Shown in pieces: positions 53,624-62,663 of a stretch of DNA of 64,000 bases. Each line of letters starts with the position of its first letter. Positions within the stretch are counted from its first letter, which is position 1. Source of the stretch: Chengkuizengella sediminis (GTDB lineage Bacteria > Bacillota > Bacilli > Paenibacillales > KCTC-33759); the NCBI RefSeq assembly GCF_010078385.1, contig NZ_SIJC01000005.1, positions 1 through 64,000 on the forward strand, given 5' to 3'. Position numbers and translations under genes: made by a program. Below the pieces are notes generated by a model. The model was given only the letters and a program-made list of their open reading frames with translations. It was not told the origin of the DNA and did no database searches.

Positions 53624-54046
53624 ATGTTATATAAACATAAAATAAATTTAAAAAGTGAAAAAGGCATTACTCTTGTAGAAATCATTGCTTCAATCGCAAT
53701 TCTATCCATTCTACTCATTACTTTTGTAACCCTCTCACAGTTTTACTTGAAAACAGATATTAAACAGGATACTAAAACTAATGCACTTCAAGTAGCGGAA
53801 GAAGTATTAAATGAACTAAGAAATAATAATGCACTAGACAAAACAGGCACTAGAAATTATAACAATACAAGTTTTGAATATGAAGTAATTGAAAAAAAGA
53901 TAGACTTCACTATAGAAGAAGATAAAAAGATAGACTTGAGTGTAAATAACCCAAGCGTTAGTGATTCTGAGGTTTATTTATATACCTTTTTATACAAAAA
54001 TACAGAAACTTATTTAGCAAGTGTCACTGTTTCTTGGGGGGAATAA
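53624..54046 (+). CDS. Minor prepilin-like protein (PilV/PulI-like)
   Basis: A 140-residue prepilin with leader KSEKG^ITLVEIIASIAILSI and Glu5. The C-terminal domain is small and beta-rich. Divergent from pilB and followed by a second prepilin gene that starts three bases after its stop. Minor pilins of this kind prime fibre assembly at the tip. Confidence 0.8.
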   Translation: MLYKHKINLKSEKGITLVEIIASIAILSILLITFVTLSQFYLKTDIKQDTKTNALQVAEEVLNELRNNNALDKTGTRNYNNTSFEYEVIEKKIDFTIEEDKKIDLSVNNPSVSDSEVYLYTFLYKNTETYLASVTVSWGE

Positions 54047-54048
54047 AG

Positions 54049-54600
54049 TTGGGGAATAATGAAAAAGGGTTCACTTTAATTGAAATGTTAGCTGCGATCG
54101 CACTAATATCTATTATAGCAACTTTAGGAATCATGTTTTACACCTCTAGTCATTTATTTTGGGAACGTTCTGTTGAAAATTATAGCAATGATGCAGATGC
54201 TGAATTAACGATGGCTGCCATTTCAAAATATGTAACAGATACTGTGAAAGTCTTTTATGTCAAAAATGATGATAAAAACATTTCTGAAATTCGTATTAAA
54301 ACAGGTGAAGGTTCAAATGATATTGTTTATTTATATAAGTCATTTTACTTAGAGCACGATACTAAAACTTTAACATTATATGATATAGATTTATCTGAAG
54401 AGGATGACTTCGTAAATTTAAATGACCTAAGTTATAAAAATGGACTTGTCCTAGCTAGTAAAGTTGAAAATATAGAATTAAAAACACTTCAACAAGAAGT
54501 GGCATCTGGTACTTTATTTGAAAATGGAGATTTAATTGAGTTTATTTTTGAATTTTCTCATACAACAAAGAGAACTATGATTAAATTATTTGATGTTTAA
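54049..54600 (+). CDS. Minor prepilin-like protein (PilW/PulJ-like)
   Basis: A 183-residue prepilin with leader NNEKG^FTLIEMLAAIALISI, Glu5 and a long C-terminal beta domain. A TTG start at 54049 follows GGGGGGAATAAAG; it begins three bases after the upstream stop, which shows coupling. Length and order fit the larger minor pilin that caps the fibre along with the PilX-like protein on the other side of the terminator. Confidence 0.75.
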   Translation: MGNNEKGFTLIEMLAAIALISIIATLGIMFYTSSHLFWERSVENYSNDADAELTMAAISKYVTDTVKVFYVKNDDKNISEIRIKTGEGSNDIVYLYKSFYLEHDTKTLTLYDIDLSEEDDFVNLNDLSYKNGLVLASKVENIELKTLQQEVASGTLFENGDLIEFIFEFSHTTKRTMIKLFDV

Positions 54601-54620
54601 AAACACAATATTTTCCTAGC

Positions 54621-54655
54621 AAAAAAGAGCCTTCATTTTGAAGACTCTTTTATTT
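54621..54655. terminator. Bidirectional terminator between convergent pilin genes
   Basis: A hairpin AAAAGAGCCTTCA / TGAAGACTCTTTT (54623-54635 with 54639-54651, one mismatch) has T runs on both sides and lies between the stops of two convergent genes. Confidence 0.75.
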
Positions 54656-54661
54656 ATTCGT

Positions 54662-56059
54662 TTAATCCACTCTATTTAAGACAAATTTCTTGTAGAGGTT
54701 ATCATCTAAATACGTGTACCAGTAGGTTCGATAATCTTCATTCCTATTATTTTTATAAGGTACAATGTAAAATTGCAGTAAAGAAATCTGATCCTGTTGA
54801 GAATAATTATATTCATATCTTCCATTTTTTTCATCCATCTGTATGTTTATAACATCATTATGTTCGTCATAATAAACCACTTCAACTCTATCATAATTAT
54901 TTCTTTGAGGAATGAACCAAAGTAATGCTTCATCCTTATCACTATTAAGCTCCATTCCAAAAACAGGTACTGTGATCTCACTTGTTTTGTAACTATCATC
55001 ATTAACTTTAAATTCAAAGTGATATTTCAAGCTATCTATACCCTCTTCAAAATATAGCGTATTTTCATACCTTCCTGTATCAGAATCGTAATTCAACATT
55101 ACATCTTGATTAATCCCTTCCCCATTTTGAGCATTATAAGTAATTGTGACTTCATCAAATGTATTTGAATCAGGTGTGAACCAGACAAATGCTTCTTTAT
55201 CACTATTAAAGGCTACTCCAAAAGGAGTATACCATATAGATTCAGACTGAGAACCAGTTGGAGGAACTAATGATTGAGTAAGAGTTTGAGTAATTATTCT
55301 ATACTGTAAAGCTCCAATATTTCTTCTGTTTTGTGGAATTTTACCAGTTTTTATATCAGAACAATCTTGCTCCGAAGAGTTTCTACATAAATCTACACCC
55401 GTTCCACCTTTTTTATCCCCATCAGATCGAAGATCATCTTTGTCGGTAATATAATTATAAATCACATATGTATAATTTTCTGAATTTGTATCATACCATA
55501 CGCTTGCTTGTTTTAAATTTTTTGAATTACCTAAAACATAACTAATTCCTATGTTCTCATTTTCTTTTACATTGTAATTCAAATTGGGATTAAAATTCCC
55601 ATTGTCACCACCACTCCCTCCACCTGGGAATGGATTATTATTTGAAATTTCATATGATATTGATTTTATTTGCTGATTTCCATCATTCCCCACTCGAGAT
55701 TTTACAACAATCGTATAATTATCGTTTTCATTATCGGGTTCTTTTAGTTCCATGTAATAATACACTTTAGTTTCATCTGGTAGCGTGATTTCAATTTCAT
55801 CACCTTCGCTCATACCTGGAAAATCTTTCAAATCTTCTATACTTCCTATATTATTCTGTACATTTTCAACATAACCAACAAACATTTCCATTGCACTAAC
55901 TGAAGATAGAGTTACGAGTTTTAAATCTTCATTTTCCTCAATTATCGTTTGTGACGATACACTCATACTTAACAAAACTGGAGCAGATATCATCAACACA
56001 GCGGAAATTACTAACACATAAATGATTACCGATCCTTTTTCGTTTTTATAAACCTTCAT
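54662..56059 (-). CDS. PilX-like pilin with C-terminal carbohydrate-binding-like repeats (possible pilus adhesin)
   Basis: A 465-residue protein. The N-terminal part starts KVYKNEKG^SVIIYVLVISAVLMI, a PilX-type helix without Glu5, then a helical SVSAMEMFVGYVEN stretch and, from about residue 150, a Gly-rich linker. The C-terminal 300 residues hold at least three repeats of a WF-P...V-V-Y module (ASVWYDTNSENYTYV, AFVWFTPDSNTFDEVTITYN, ALLWFIPQRNNYDRVEVVYY), resembling the CBM56-like module of the protein at 43741. Such a large exposed domain would sit at the pilus tip. I prefer the start at 56059; the longer frame to 56188 adds an unlikely leader. Confidence 0.6.
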   Translation of the reverse strand: MKVYKNEKGSVIIYVLVISAVLMISAPVLLSMSVSSQTIIEENEDLKLVTLSSVSAMEMFVGYVENVQNNIGSIEDLKDFPGMSEGDEIEITLPDETKVYYYMELKEPDNENDNYTIVVKSRVGNDGNQQIKSISYEISNNNPFPGGGSGGDNGNFNPNLNYNVKENENIGISYVLGNSKNLKQASVWYDTNSENYTYVIYNYITDKDDLRSDGDKKGGTGVDLCRNSSEQDCSDIKTGKIPQNRRNIGALQYRIITQTLTQSLVPPTGSQSESIWYTPFGVAFNSDKEAFVWFTPDSNTFDEVTITYNAQNGEGINQDVMLNYDSDTGRYENTLYFEEGIDSLKYHFEFKVNDDSYKTSEITVPVFGMELNSDKDEALLWFIPQRNNYDRVEVVYYDEHNDVINIQMDEKNGRYEYNYSQQDQISLLQFYIVPYKNNRNEDYRTYWYTYLDDNLYKKFVLNRVD

Positions 56060-56243
56060 AACTTTGATCACCACTTTTTCATTTTCAAATGTCATGACTG
56101 ATCCAAGATGTATTATGTATTCTGTTCGGGTGCTTATGAAAACTATAAATTCATTTCCATAAGGATATATAACCATTTTATAATCCACTTTTATGCCATT
56201 CGGTAATCAGTGTTGAATTATCGCAACCAGAATATGTATGTAT

Positions 56244-56330
56244 TCAATCTAAGAAACTATCTATAACATTTTGATTCTCATTCACATATGTAACGAAAAA
56301 CTCCATTGAACTCAATGAAGAAAACGTTAC
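56244..56330 (-). pseudogene. Short broken copy of the PilX-like gene
   Basis: The minus strand reads VTFSSLSSMEFFVTYVNENQ, NVIDSFLD and a stop. This matches VTLSSVSAMEMFVGYVENVQ in the adjacent gene, including most codon positions, but the flanks do not match. It shows that a second pilin gene of this type was lost, or that a partial tandem duplication occurred. Confidence 0.55.
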
Positions 56331-56615
56331 TTTTTACCTATACTATTAGTAAAATTCTACCGTATAATCAGTCATTTTACAATATATTCTGTTTTAATAT
56401 TTTCACATCACTTTCCGCAGGAGTCCAATCCAATCTGCAACCAACTGAATAGAATACTTTAGATATAGAAATTAAATTTGTGCACGTATTCATGAACTTG
56501 GATAAATACCAATATAAAAATTAACGATTCCTTCCATTAATAAGGTCATTATTTCAATTCAATTACAATCTAACCCTTATATTGAATAAAACAATGTATT
56601 GTATAGTTTAGTTCG

Positions 56616-56654
56616 ACTCCCTTGTGATATCCTAATCATTAGGGAGTTTTTTTT
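56616..56654 (+). terminator. Terminator-like hairpin in the leader of the SDR gene
   Basis: ACTCCCT (56616-56622) pairs with AGGGAGT (56641-56647), followed by eight T residues, 30 bases before the SDR start. TATAGT (56602-56607) with TATTGA 16 bases upstream could form a promoter just before it. As no plus-strand gene lies upstream, it is either an attenuator of the SDR gene or marks a very short RNA. I see no T-box or riboswitch pattern. Confidence 0.4.
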
Positions 56655-56683
56655 GTATCCCTTTTGAAGGAGAGGTGGAAATT

Positions 56684-57523
56684 ATGAAAAAAAAACAGGC
56701 AATCGTAACAGGAGCTTCCAGTGGTTTTGGATTAATGACTGTATTAGAATTAGCGCAATCAGATTATCATGTCATTGCAACGATGCGTAACCTAGAAAAA
56801 TCTAAATTATTAGAAAACGAATTAACGAAATTAAAACTAACCCAAAACGTTGATATTATAAAATTAGATGTAACCTCCACTGAGGATGTAAATGAATTTA
56901 AACATAAATTAGAAGACTACAATAACATTCAAGTTCTAGTGAATAATGCAGGTTTCGCTCAAGGTGGTTTTACTGAGGACGTATCCATTGAAAAATATAG
57001 AAAACAATTTGAAACGAATGTTTTAGGGGTTATTGCCGTTTCCCAAGCTGTCATTCCAAGAATGAGAAAGCAAAGATCTGGACGCATTATTAATTTGAGT
57101 AGTGTATCAGGTTTAATTGGATTTCCTTCTCTATCTGCATATGTAGCATCAAAACATGCTTTAGAAGGGTTTAGTGAATCACTTCGATTAGAATTAAAAC
57201 CTTTTGGCATTGACGTCATTTTAATAGAACCTGGATCTTATGCTACGAATATTTGGAACAGCAGTATATCAGAGGTTAAATCTTTAAAAAACAATTCAAC
57301 CTACGACGTATTTATGGAAAAAATCCAAACAAGGTTAAAAAATGAAGAAAAAAACTTAGGCAATCCAATAGAGGTTGCTAAACTTATCACTTTTGCAGCT
57401 AAGACAGCTAAGCCAAAACTGCGTTACGCTGTAGGTAAAGGAGTTAAACTAAATCATCTCGTAAAAAGAATGCTTCCTTGGCGCATGTGGGAAAAAATAG
57501 TTTTAAAGTTGTTATACAAATAA
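56684..57523 (+). CDS. Short-chain dehydrogenase/reductase
   Basis: A 279-residue NAD(P)-dependent oxidoreductase of the classic SDR type. Cofactor motif TGASSGFG (residues 9-16), NNAG, the catalytic Ser in INLSSVSG, and Tyr153-Lys157 in YVASKHAL. The ATG at 56684 follows GAAGGAGAGG; the in-frame GTG nine bases earlier is inside this site. The substrate is not predictable; many such proteins reduce ketones in lipid or sugar metabolism. Confidence 0.85.
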   Translation: MKKKQAIVTGASSGFGLMTVLELAQSDYHVIATMRNLEKSKLLENELTKLKLTQNVDIIKLDVTSTEDVNEFKHKLEDYNNIQVLVNNAGFAQGGFTEDVSIEKYRKQFETNVLGVIAVSQAVIPRMRKQRSGRIINLSSVSGLIGFPSLSAYVASKHALEGFSESLRLELKPFGIDVILIEPGSYATNIWNSSISEVKSLKNNSTYDVFMEKIQTRLKNEEKNLGNPIEVAKLITFAAKTAKPKLRYAVGKGVKLNHLVKRMLPWRMWEKIVLKLLYK

Positions 57524-57785
57524 TGAAATAAACTACATAACTCTAGCAATTGCAAATCTAGTACAAGATTTACACACCCTCATTTCATAGATATCTAAGT
57601 CTATTATTGCTTTACTTATACGTTTTAATCGTTCAATCTAGTAAAGCGTCAGTGTATAACGATTTAATTTTATAGTTCATATGGACTGATTGATTTTTAA
57701 TTATTCACATTACTGTTAATATAAGGTAATATTTAGTATATAGTGGATGACTTTTATAGCAAAAAAACGAAATGGAGGGTGTGTA

Positions 57786-59537
57786 ATGAATTTAAAACGA
57801 TTTTTTTCTGTATTTATGGCAATTGCATTAATTCTATCTTTTTCAATTACTAGTTCAGCTGAGACTACTTTGGAAGAAAGTACAATCATCGTAAAGTTCA
57901 AAGATAAAACTTCCAAAAACATAATGCAACAAATCCATCAAGAAGAAAAAGCAGAGGTCTTAAAGAAAAATAAACAAATTGGTTTTGAAGTTATTAAAGT
58001 GAAAGGGAAATCGGTAGAGAAAGCCTTAAAACAATATAAAAACAGAGCAGATGTTGAATATGTAGAACCTATTGTTGAATATCACGCTCTATTCACTCCA
58101 AACGATCCACTTTATTCATCAGACCAATATGGTCCTCAAATTATGGATCTTGAGCAGGCTTGGGAAATTACACAAGGTAGTTCATCTGTTGTCGTTGCTG
58201 TACTTGACACTGGAGTTCAAGCAAACCATGAAGACTTACAAGGACAAGTAATTCCAGGATATGACTTCATAGATAACGACAGTGATGCTTCTGACGAACA
58301 AGGACATGGTACTCATGTAGCTGGAACAGTCGGCGCACTTACAAATAATGGCGTAGGCGTTGCTGGTGTAGCTCCAAATGTTAAAATCATGGCTATTCGC
58401 GTATTAAATGAAGTTGGTAGAGGAACGAATGCTGGAGTTGCAGATGGGATTACTTTTGCTGCTGATAATGGAGCAGATGTGATTAATTTAAGTTTAGGAA
58501 GTACTGCTTTTTCTGCAGCAGTTGAAGATGCTGTTAACTATGCTTGGGAAAAAGGTGCAGTTATTATTTCTGCTGCTGGTAATGATGGAGTAAATGTACA
58601 AAATTACCCAGCCGCCTATCAAAATTCATTGGCCGTTGCTGCGACTGATTCCAACGATAATAAATGGTCCAGTTCTAACTATGGTACATGGGTTGATGTG
58701 GCTGGACCTGGTGTAGGTATTATTTCTACTCGACTAGGTGGAGGTTACGTTTCATCTAATGGAACATCGATGGCTACACCACATGTAGCAGGTTTAGCAG
58801 CTCTACTTGCAACCCAGGGACTAACAAATGTTGAGATTCGCAATGTAATCGAAAGCACAGCAGAACCTATTTCAGGTACAGGTACTTATTGGGAACATGG
58901 AAGAGTAAATGCATTTCTTGCATTAAGTGGGGGGGACGTCCCTGATCCCGACCCAGATCCAACCGTAGTATTTGAAGATGATTTCGAAACGAATAAAGGA
59001 TGGACTTCAGATCCTAACGGAAGTGATACTGCTACAACAGGTTTGTGGGAACGTGCTAATCCTGAATCTACAAGTTATAGCGGAACGAAACAACAAGGAA
59101 CCACACCAAGTGGAAGTTATGATCTTGTAACAGAAGGAAGTGCAGGAAGTTCTGCGGGAGTCAATGATATTGATAGTGGAGTGACTACTATTCAATCACC
59201 AGCTATTTCATTACCAACTAATGGTTCAATTACACTATCTTTCTCTTATTACTTAAGTCATTATTCTAATGCGAATAGTGATGATTTCTTCCGTATGAAT
59301 CTCGTTCGCTCAAATGGAAGCGCTGTCACTTTATTTGAAGAATTAGGAACTTCAAGTGATCAAGATGCAGCATGGTCTAATCAATCTCTAGATCTCTCAG
59401 CATATGCTGGGGAAGATGTTCATCTTCAAATCGAAGCGGCAGATAATGGCAGCCCTAGCTTAGTAGAGGCTGGAGTAGATGATGTCTTAATCGCACAAAG
59501 TACAGTATCCACTTTGATAGAACAAACGATAGATTAA
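57786..59537 (+). CDS. Secreted subtilisin-like serine protease (S8) with C-terminal domain
   Basis: A 583-residue exported protease. Signal peptide (about 1-26), I9 inhibitor propeptide (about 30-105, ESTIIVKFKDKTSKNI...VEYVEPIVEY), S8 catalytic domain with Asp141 (VAVLDTGVQ), His174 (GHGTHVAGT) and Ser328 (NGTSMATPHVAG), and a C-terminal jelly-roll-like domain (about 400-575, FEDDFETNKGWTSD...) similar to the one in immune-inhibitor-A-type enzymes. It probably degrades extracellular proteins. GGAGGG precedes the ATG; a longer frame from 57747 is unlikely. Confidence 0.9.
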   Translation: MNLKRFFSVFMAIALILSFSITSSAETTLEESTIIVKFKDKTSKNIMQQIHQEEKAEVLKKNKQIGFEVIKVKGKSVEKALKQYKNRADVEYVEPIVEYHALFTPNDPLYSSDQYGPQIMDLEQAWEITQGSSSVVVAVLDTGVQANHEDLQGQVIPGYDFIDNDSDASDEQGHGTHVAGTVGALTNNGVGVAGVAPNVKIMAIRVLNEVGRGTNAGVADGITFAADNGADVINLSLGSTAFSAAVEDAVNYAWEKGAVIISAAGNDGVNVQNYPAAYQNSLAVAATDSNDNKWSSSNYGTWVDVAGPGVGIISTRLGGGYVSSNGTSMATPHVAGLAALLATQGLTNVEIRNVIESTAEPISGTGTYWEHGRVNAFLALSGGDVPDPDPDPTVVFEDDFETNKGWTSDPNGSDTATTGLWERANPESTSYSGTKQQGTTPSGSYDLVTEGSAGSSAGVNDIDSGVTTIQSPAISLPTNGSITLSFSYYLSHYSNANSDDFFRMNLVRSNGSAVTLFEELGTSSDQDAAWSNQSLDLSAYAGEDVHLQIEAADNGSPSLVEAGVDDVLIAQSTVSTLIEQTID

Positions 59538-59601
59538 AGACTGTTTTTAAATACTAACTTATTTAACTCAAATTATTGATTATAAAAGTCATCCATAAAC
59601 A

Positions 59602-59639
59602 TCCTAAGCCCTGACTCATTGGGCTTAGGACTTTTTTTC
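59602..59639 (+). terminator. Terminator of the subtilase gene
   Basis: A perfect 10-bp stem TCCTAAGCCC/GGGCTTAGGA (59602-59611 with 59621-59630) with a 9-base loop is followed by CTTTTTTTC. Confidence 0.85.
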
Positions 59640-59888
59640 ATTTTATCAAATTGGTATTTTTGAAATCTGATAAACGAGAATCATTCCTCACATTTAGTAA
59701 AGATCAGATATATAATATATCACCTAGAAATTATAGAGATGGTTGTATATATATGGTAATAAATTAGTGGATGGAGTATCCTTAAAATATGATAGTAGCA
59801 AATATAAAAAATCATATTGATTTAACTTCCCTAAACATCTATGCAAATTTCACATCATAATTCTAGTGATTTGGAGGTGAAAATACAC

Positions 59889-60104
59889 ATGTCAAAAAAT
59901 AGCGGGAGTCTGATCGGTTTTGAAAACACCATTAATGATACTTTCAAGAAGAATCAAATTATTCGTGTAGGGACAGTAGATGGTAGCTTTACAGAAGGAA
60001 AATTTAAATTTTCAGAAAACTCAGTAATAGCATTACGTAAAGGGGGTAAAGATGAGAATACGATAATTTTCCTTCCTAATACGTGGTGTGTTGGTCCTGC
60101 ATAA
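59889..60104 (+). CDS. Small unrecognised protein
   Basis: A 71-residue soluble protein (GSLIGFENTINDTFKKN, RVGTVDGSFTEGKFKFS, IFLPNTWCVGPA). It looks all-beta, with one Cys near the C-terminus. The ATG at 59889 follows TTGGAGGTG; an upstream frame from 59841 includes that site. I recognise no family. A run of Val-Asp-Gly strands recalls small Sm-like or coat proteins, but this is not firm. Confidence 0.5.
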   Translation: MSKNSGSLIGFENTINDTFKKNQIIRVGTVDGSFTEGKFKFSENSVIALRKGGKDENTIIFLPNTWCVGPA

Positions 60105-60132
60105 TCTTATAAATGGTAGGTTATAGCTTATC

Positions 60133-60171
60133 ACATCGAGTAGAGGCATGTAGTATGTTCCTACTCGATGT
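60133..60171. repeat. Isolated 11-bp hairpin after the small gene
   Basis: ACATCGAGTAG (60133-60143) and CTACTCGATGT (60161-60171) form a perfect stem with a 17-base loop, 28 bases after the stop codon at 60104. No T tract follows on either strand, so it is not a standard terminator. It may stabilise the 3' end. Confidence 0.4.
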
Positions 60172-60349
60172 AATCTAGGAAATTGCTTTGCGTACAAAAT
60201 TTCTAATATATATGTTACTTTAACCAATCGAGATAGCCAAAATAGTAATGACCAGAAAAGGAACAAATATCCAACGTTCTTTTACTTTGCACGACGAATC
60301 CCTTATTCAATACCTCAATCTTATGCATTTTGAATATTTTATCATCCAC

Positions 60350-61156
60350 CTACAAACCTTTAGCCAAAAACCAACCATTCAATAAATCTTCCCTATTATA
60401 GTAAAATCTCTCATTATCTTCATATCTAGTAACTTTTCCACCTGCTGCTTCAACAATGGCTTGTCCTGCTCCTGTATCCCATTCCATTGTTGGTGCATAT
60501 CTTGGATAAAAGTCTGCTTTTCCCTCCGCAACTAAGCAAAACTTTAATGAACTTCCGGATGAGACAACTTCTACTTCTCCAATCTTCGCTTCTAATTCTT
60601 TAATAAATTCTTCCGTTTCCTCTGACATATGAGACCTGCTAGCAACAGCACGTGTCACATGATGATCTTCTATCTCAGGTAATCTCACACTTTTTTGAAT
60701 TAATTCTTCTTCATTTTCTATCTCTGCATTAGATGCATTTTCTAGTTTATATGCTCCACCTTCAACACGACCAAAATAAAACACATCTAATACTGGTGCA
60801 TAAATAATACCAATTGAAGGGTACTTCCCTTCAATGAATGCGATATTTACAGTGAATTCCCCATTTTTCTTAATAAATTCCTTTGTTCCATCTAGTGGAT
60901 CTACTAACCAAAAATGACTCCATTCACGACGTTCACTATACGGAATCTCTCTTCCCTCTTCACTCAATACGGGAATGCTAGGATCTATTGCATTTAATCC
61001 TTTCATAATCGACTCATGCGCTCGTTTATCTGCTTGAGTCAATGGGGAATCAGCTTCTTTATACTCTACATCAAAATCTTGATCATAAACCTCTAATATT
61101 TCTTTTCCAGTCTCTAGTGTGATGTTAAATAGGTCAAATAAATTAAAATTCTTCAC
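60350..61156 (-). CDS. cysQ: 3'(2'),5'-bisphosphate nucleotidase CysQ
   Basis: A 268-residue magnesium-dependent phosphatase of the inositol-monophosphatase family, which removes the 3'-phosphate of PAP formed from PAPS. The metal sites are WLVDPLDGTKEFI and EWDTGAGQAIVEAAGG, with the first Glu in VLSEEGREI. It starts at GTG after AAGGTGG. Beside cysC and a broken cysD it forms a sulfate-activation group. Confidence 0.9.
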   Translation of the reverse strand: MKNFNLFDLFNITLETGKEILEVYDQDFDVEYKEADSPLTQADKRAHESIMKGLNAIDPSIPVLSEEGREIPYSERREWSHFWLVDPLDGTKEFIKKNGEFTVNIAFIEGKYPSIGIIYAPVLDVFYFGRVEGGAYKLENASNAEIENEEELIQKSVRLPEIEDHHVTRAVASRSHMSEETEEFIKELEAKIGEVEVVSSGSSLKFCLVAEGKADFYPRYAPTMEWDTGAGQAIVEAAGGKVTRYEDNERFYYNREDLLNGWFLAKGL

Positions 61157-61245
61157 CTGCTATCAAACCACCTTCTACATATTAGATTTTTCAAATCCTC
61201 AGCTTATCGTTCATAGAAGCAATGATCTCCCTTCCGATCCATCTT

Positions 61246-61896
61246 CTAATCCAAATATTTTATAATTTGTTTCAATACATAATCTGTTGCTTCTTCAATT
61301 GAATACTTACTTGTATCTATTTGAACTTCTGGATTTTCCGGTATTTCATATGGACTAGAAATACCCGTGAAGTTTGGAATTTCTCCAGTACGTGCTTTCT
61401 TATACAAACCTTTCACATCACGTTTTTCACATTCCTCAAGTGGCGTGCTAACAAAGATTTCAATATATTCCTTACCAATGATTGCTCTAGCATTTTTACG
61501 ATCACTTTCATAAGGTGAAATAAACGATGCCAATGTAATCACGCCCGCATCATTCATCAGCTTTGCAACTTCAGCAATACGACGAATATTTTCCATACGG
61601 TCACTTTCTTTAAAGCCTAAGTTCTTATTCAACCCATGTCGTACATTATCCCCATCGAGTAACATCGTATGAAGTCCAATGGATACTAAACGTTTTTCGA
61701 CTTCATTCGCCAGTGTTGATTTTCCTGAACCTGAAAGACCAGTGAACCAAACCGTTAACGGTGTTTGTCCTTTTTGTTGCGCACGAATCTCTCTCGTAAT
61801 ATCGGTCTCTTGCCATACAACATTTGTAGATCTACAAAGTTCATGTTTAATTACCCCACACGCTCCGCACGTAATAAATTTTAATAATCTCTTCAA
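61246..61896 (-). CDS. cysC: Adenylylsulfate kinase CysC, with a CysN-derived N-terminal tail
   Basis: A 216-residue kinase that converts APS to PAPS. The P-loop [21 protein letters not shown] and [17 protein letters not shown] are intact, as is the PYEIPENP end. Residues 12-40 ([20 protein letters not shown]) match the linker region of fused CysN-CysC proteins, not a stand-alone CysC, so this looks like the 3' end of a former cysNC gene. It starts at TTG overlapping the cysD stop (TTGA), with GAGAGGGG upstream. The kinase itself may still work. Confidence 0.75.
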   Translation of the reverse strand: MKRLLKFITCGACGVIKHELCRSTNVVWQETDITREIRAQQKGQTPLTVWFTGLSGSGKSTLANEVEKRLVSIGLHTMLLDGDNVRHGLNKNLGFKESDRMENIRRIAEVAKLMNDAGVITLASFISPYESDRKNARAIIGKEYIEIFVSTPLEECEKRDVKGLYKKARTGEIPNFTGISSPYEIPENPEVQIDTSKYSIEEATDYVLKQIIKYLD

Positions 61897-62423
61897 TTAG
61901 AAAGACCCCTCTCGCTTAGGTCTTTCCAAATTTCCAGCGGCTTCTTGATCAATGACACGACTCGTCCGCTGTTATAAAGTTTCCACATTTCAGGCTTTTG
62001 CTTTTTGGGGTCCCATGCATGATTTTTATTACGAAAAGAAAAAATACGCTCTTTCGCACGAGACTTTTCTTCGTCACGTCTTCCACCACCAAAGGCAGCA
62101 GTAAACCCATATTTGTCCAACCCTTGCTTTAATGCTTGAGTTTTCATAATATCAGTATATGCAGAGCCATGATCAAATGGGTTAATGCCTTGTTTCACAC
62201 CTTCTTTATTTGTATGCACTAGCATTTCAATCCCTAATTTTTTTACTTTGTGATCACGGAACTCTATCATCTCTTTAAAATCAATATGCATGAAAGGAAA
62301 TGGTGGTTTCTCTGCCTTACCAATTGAGTAAAGCATAACTGGATTTTCACATTCTGCAGCTACTTCTCGAATAATATATATTGCTTCAGCCTCGAGCTGA
62401 TCGAGGTGTGTGAGTTCGTTCAT
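61893..62423 (-). pseudogene. cysD: Sulfate adenylyltransferase small subunit CysD, decayed
   Basis: A 176-residue in-frame remnant of CysD (normal length about 300). The N-terminal [21 protein letters not shown] and [19 protein letters not shown] are well conserved. However, after YSIGK the PP-loop segment DSSVMLHLALKAFYP is gone, the TTWK of MHIDTTWKFKEM is gone, and after WKLYN the C-terminal third is replaced by an unrelated 25-residue tail. Loss of the ATP-binding loop makes it inactive. CysN, its partner, is missing. The tail and the adjoining cysC tail suggest one deletion spanning the end of cysD and most of cysN. Confidence 0.75.
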
Positions 62424-62600
62424 TAGTGAGAGCCCCCTTTTAAGGTTTATTAAAATAATACTTTTTCATAAAAAACTCGCTTTGCTTCTATATTTTTGTT
62501 AACTCCTGAATTACTATTATTATCGTTAATTAATCGTTCATCCTTATTTTATGAATCATCTAATGCATATGATTGGACTGATATTCCTAATCATTCGCAC

Positions 62601-62630
62601 AAAAAAACAAGGAACTTTAACAGCTCCTTG
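62601..62630 (-). terminator. Terminator of sbnB
   Basis: On the minus strand CAAGGAGC/GTTCCTTG (62623-62630 with 62608-62615, one G-U pair) with a 7-base loop is followed by seven T residues, 34 bases after the sbnB stop. Confidence 0.8.
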
Positions 62631-62663
62631 GTCAGAGGTTACAAAAAATTAATAACTTCCCAC

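Noticed and set aside
56600-56683. T-box leader for the SDR gene.
   Set aside because: The segment is under 80 bases and has no T-box sequence or specifier loop.
62424-62663. S-box (SAM riboswitch) upstream of cysD.
   Set aside because: No S-box stems or terminator/antiterminator pair could be seen; only an AT-rich leader precedes the gene.
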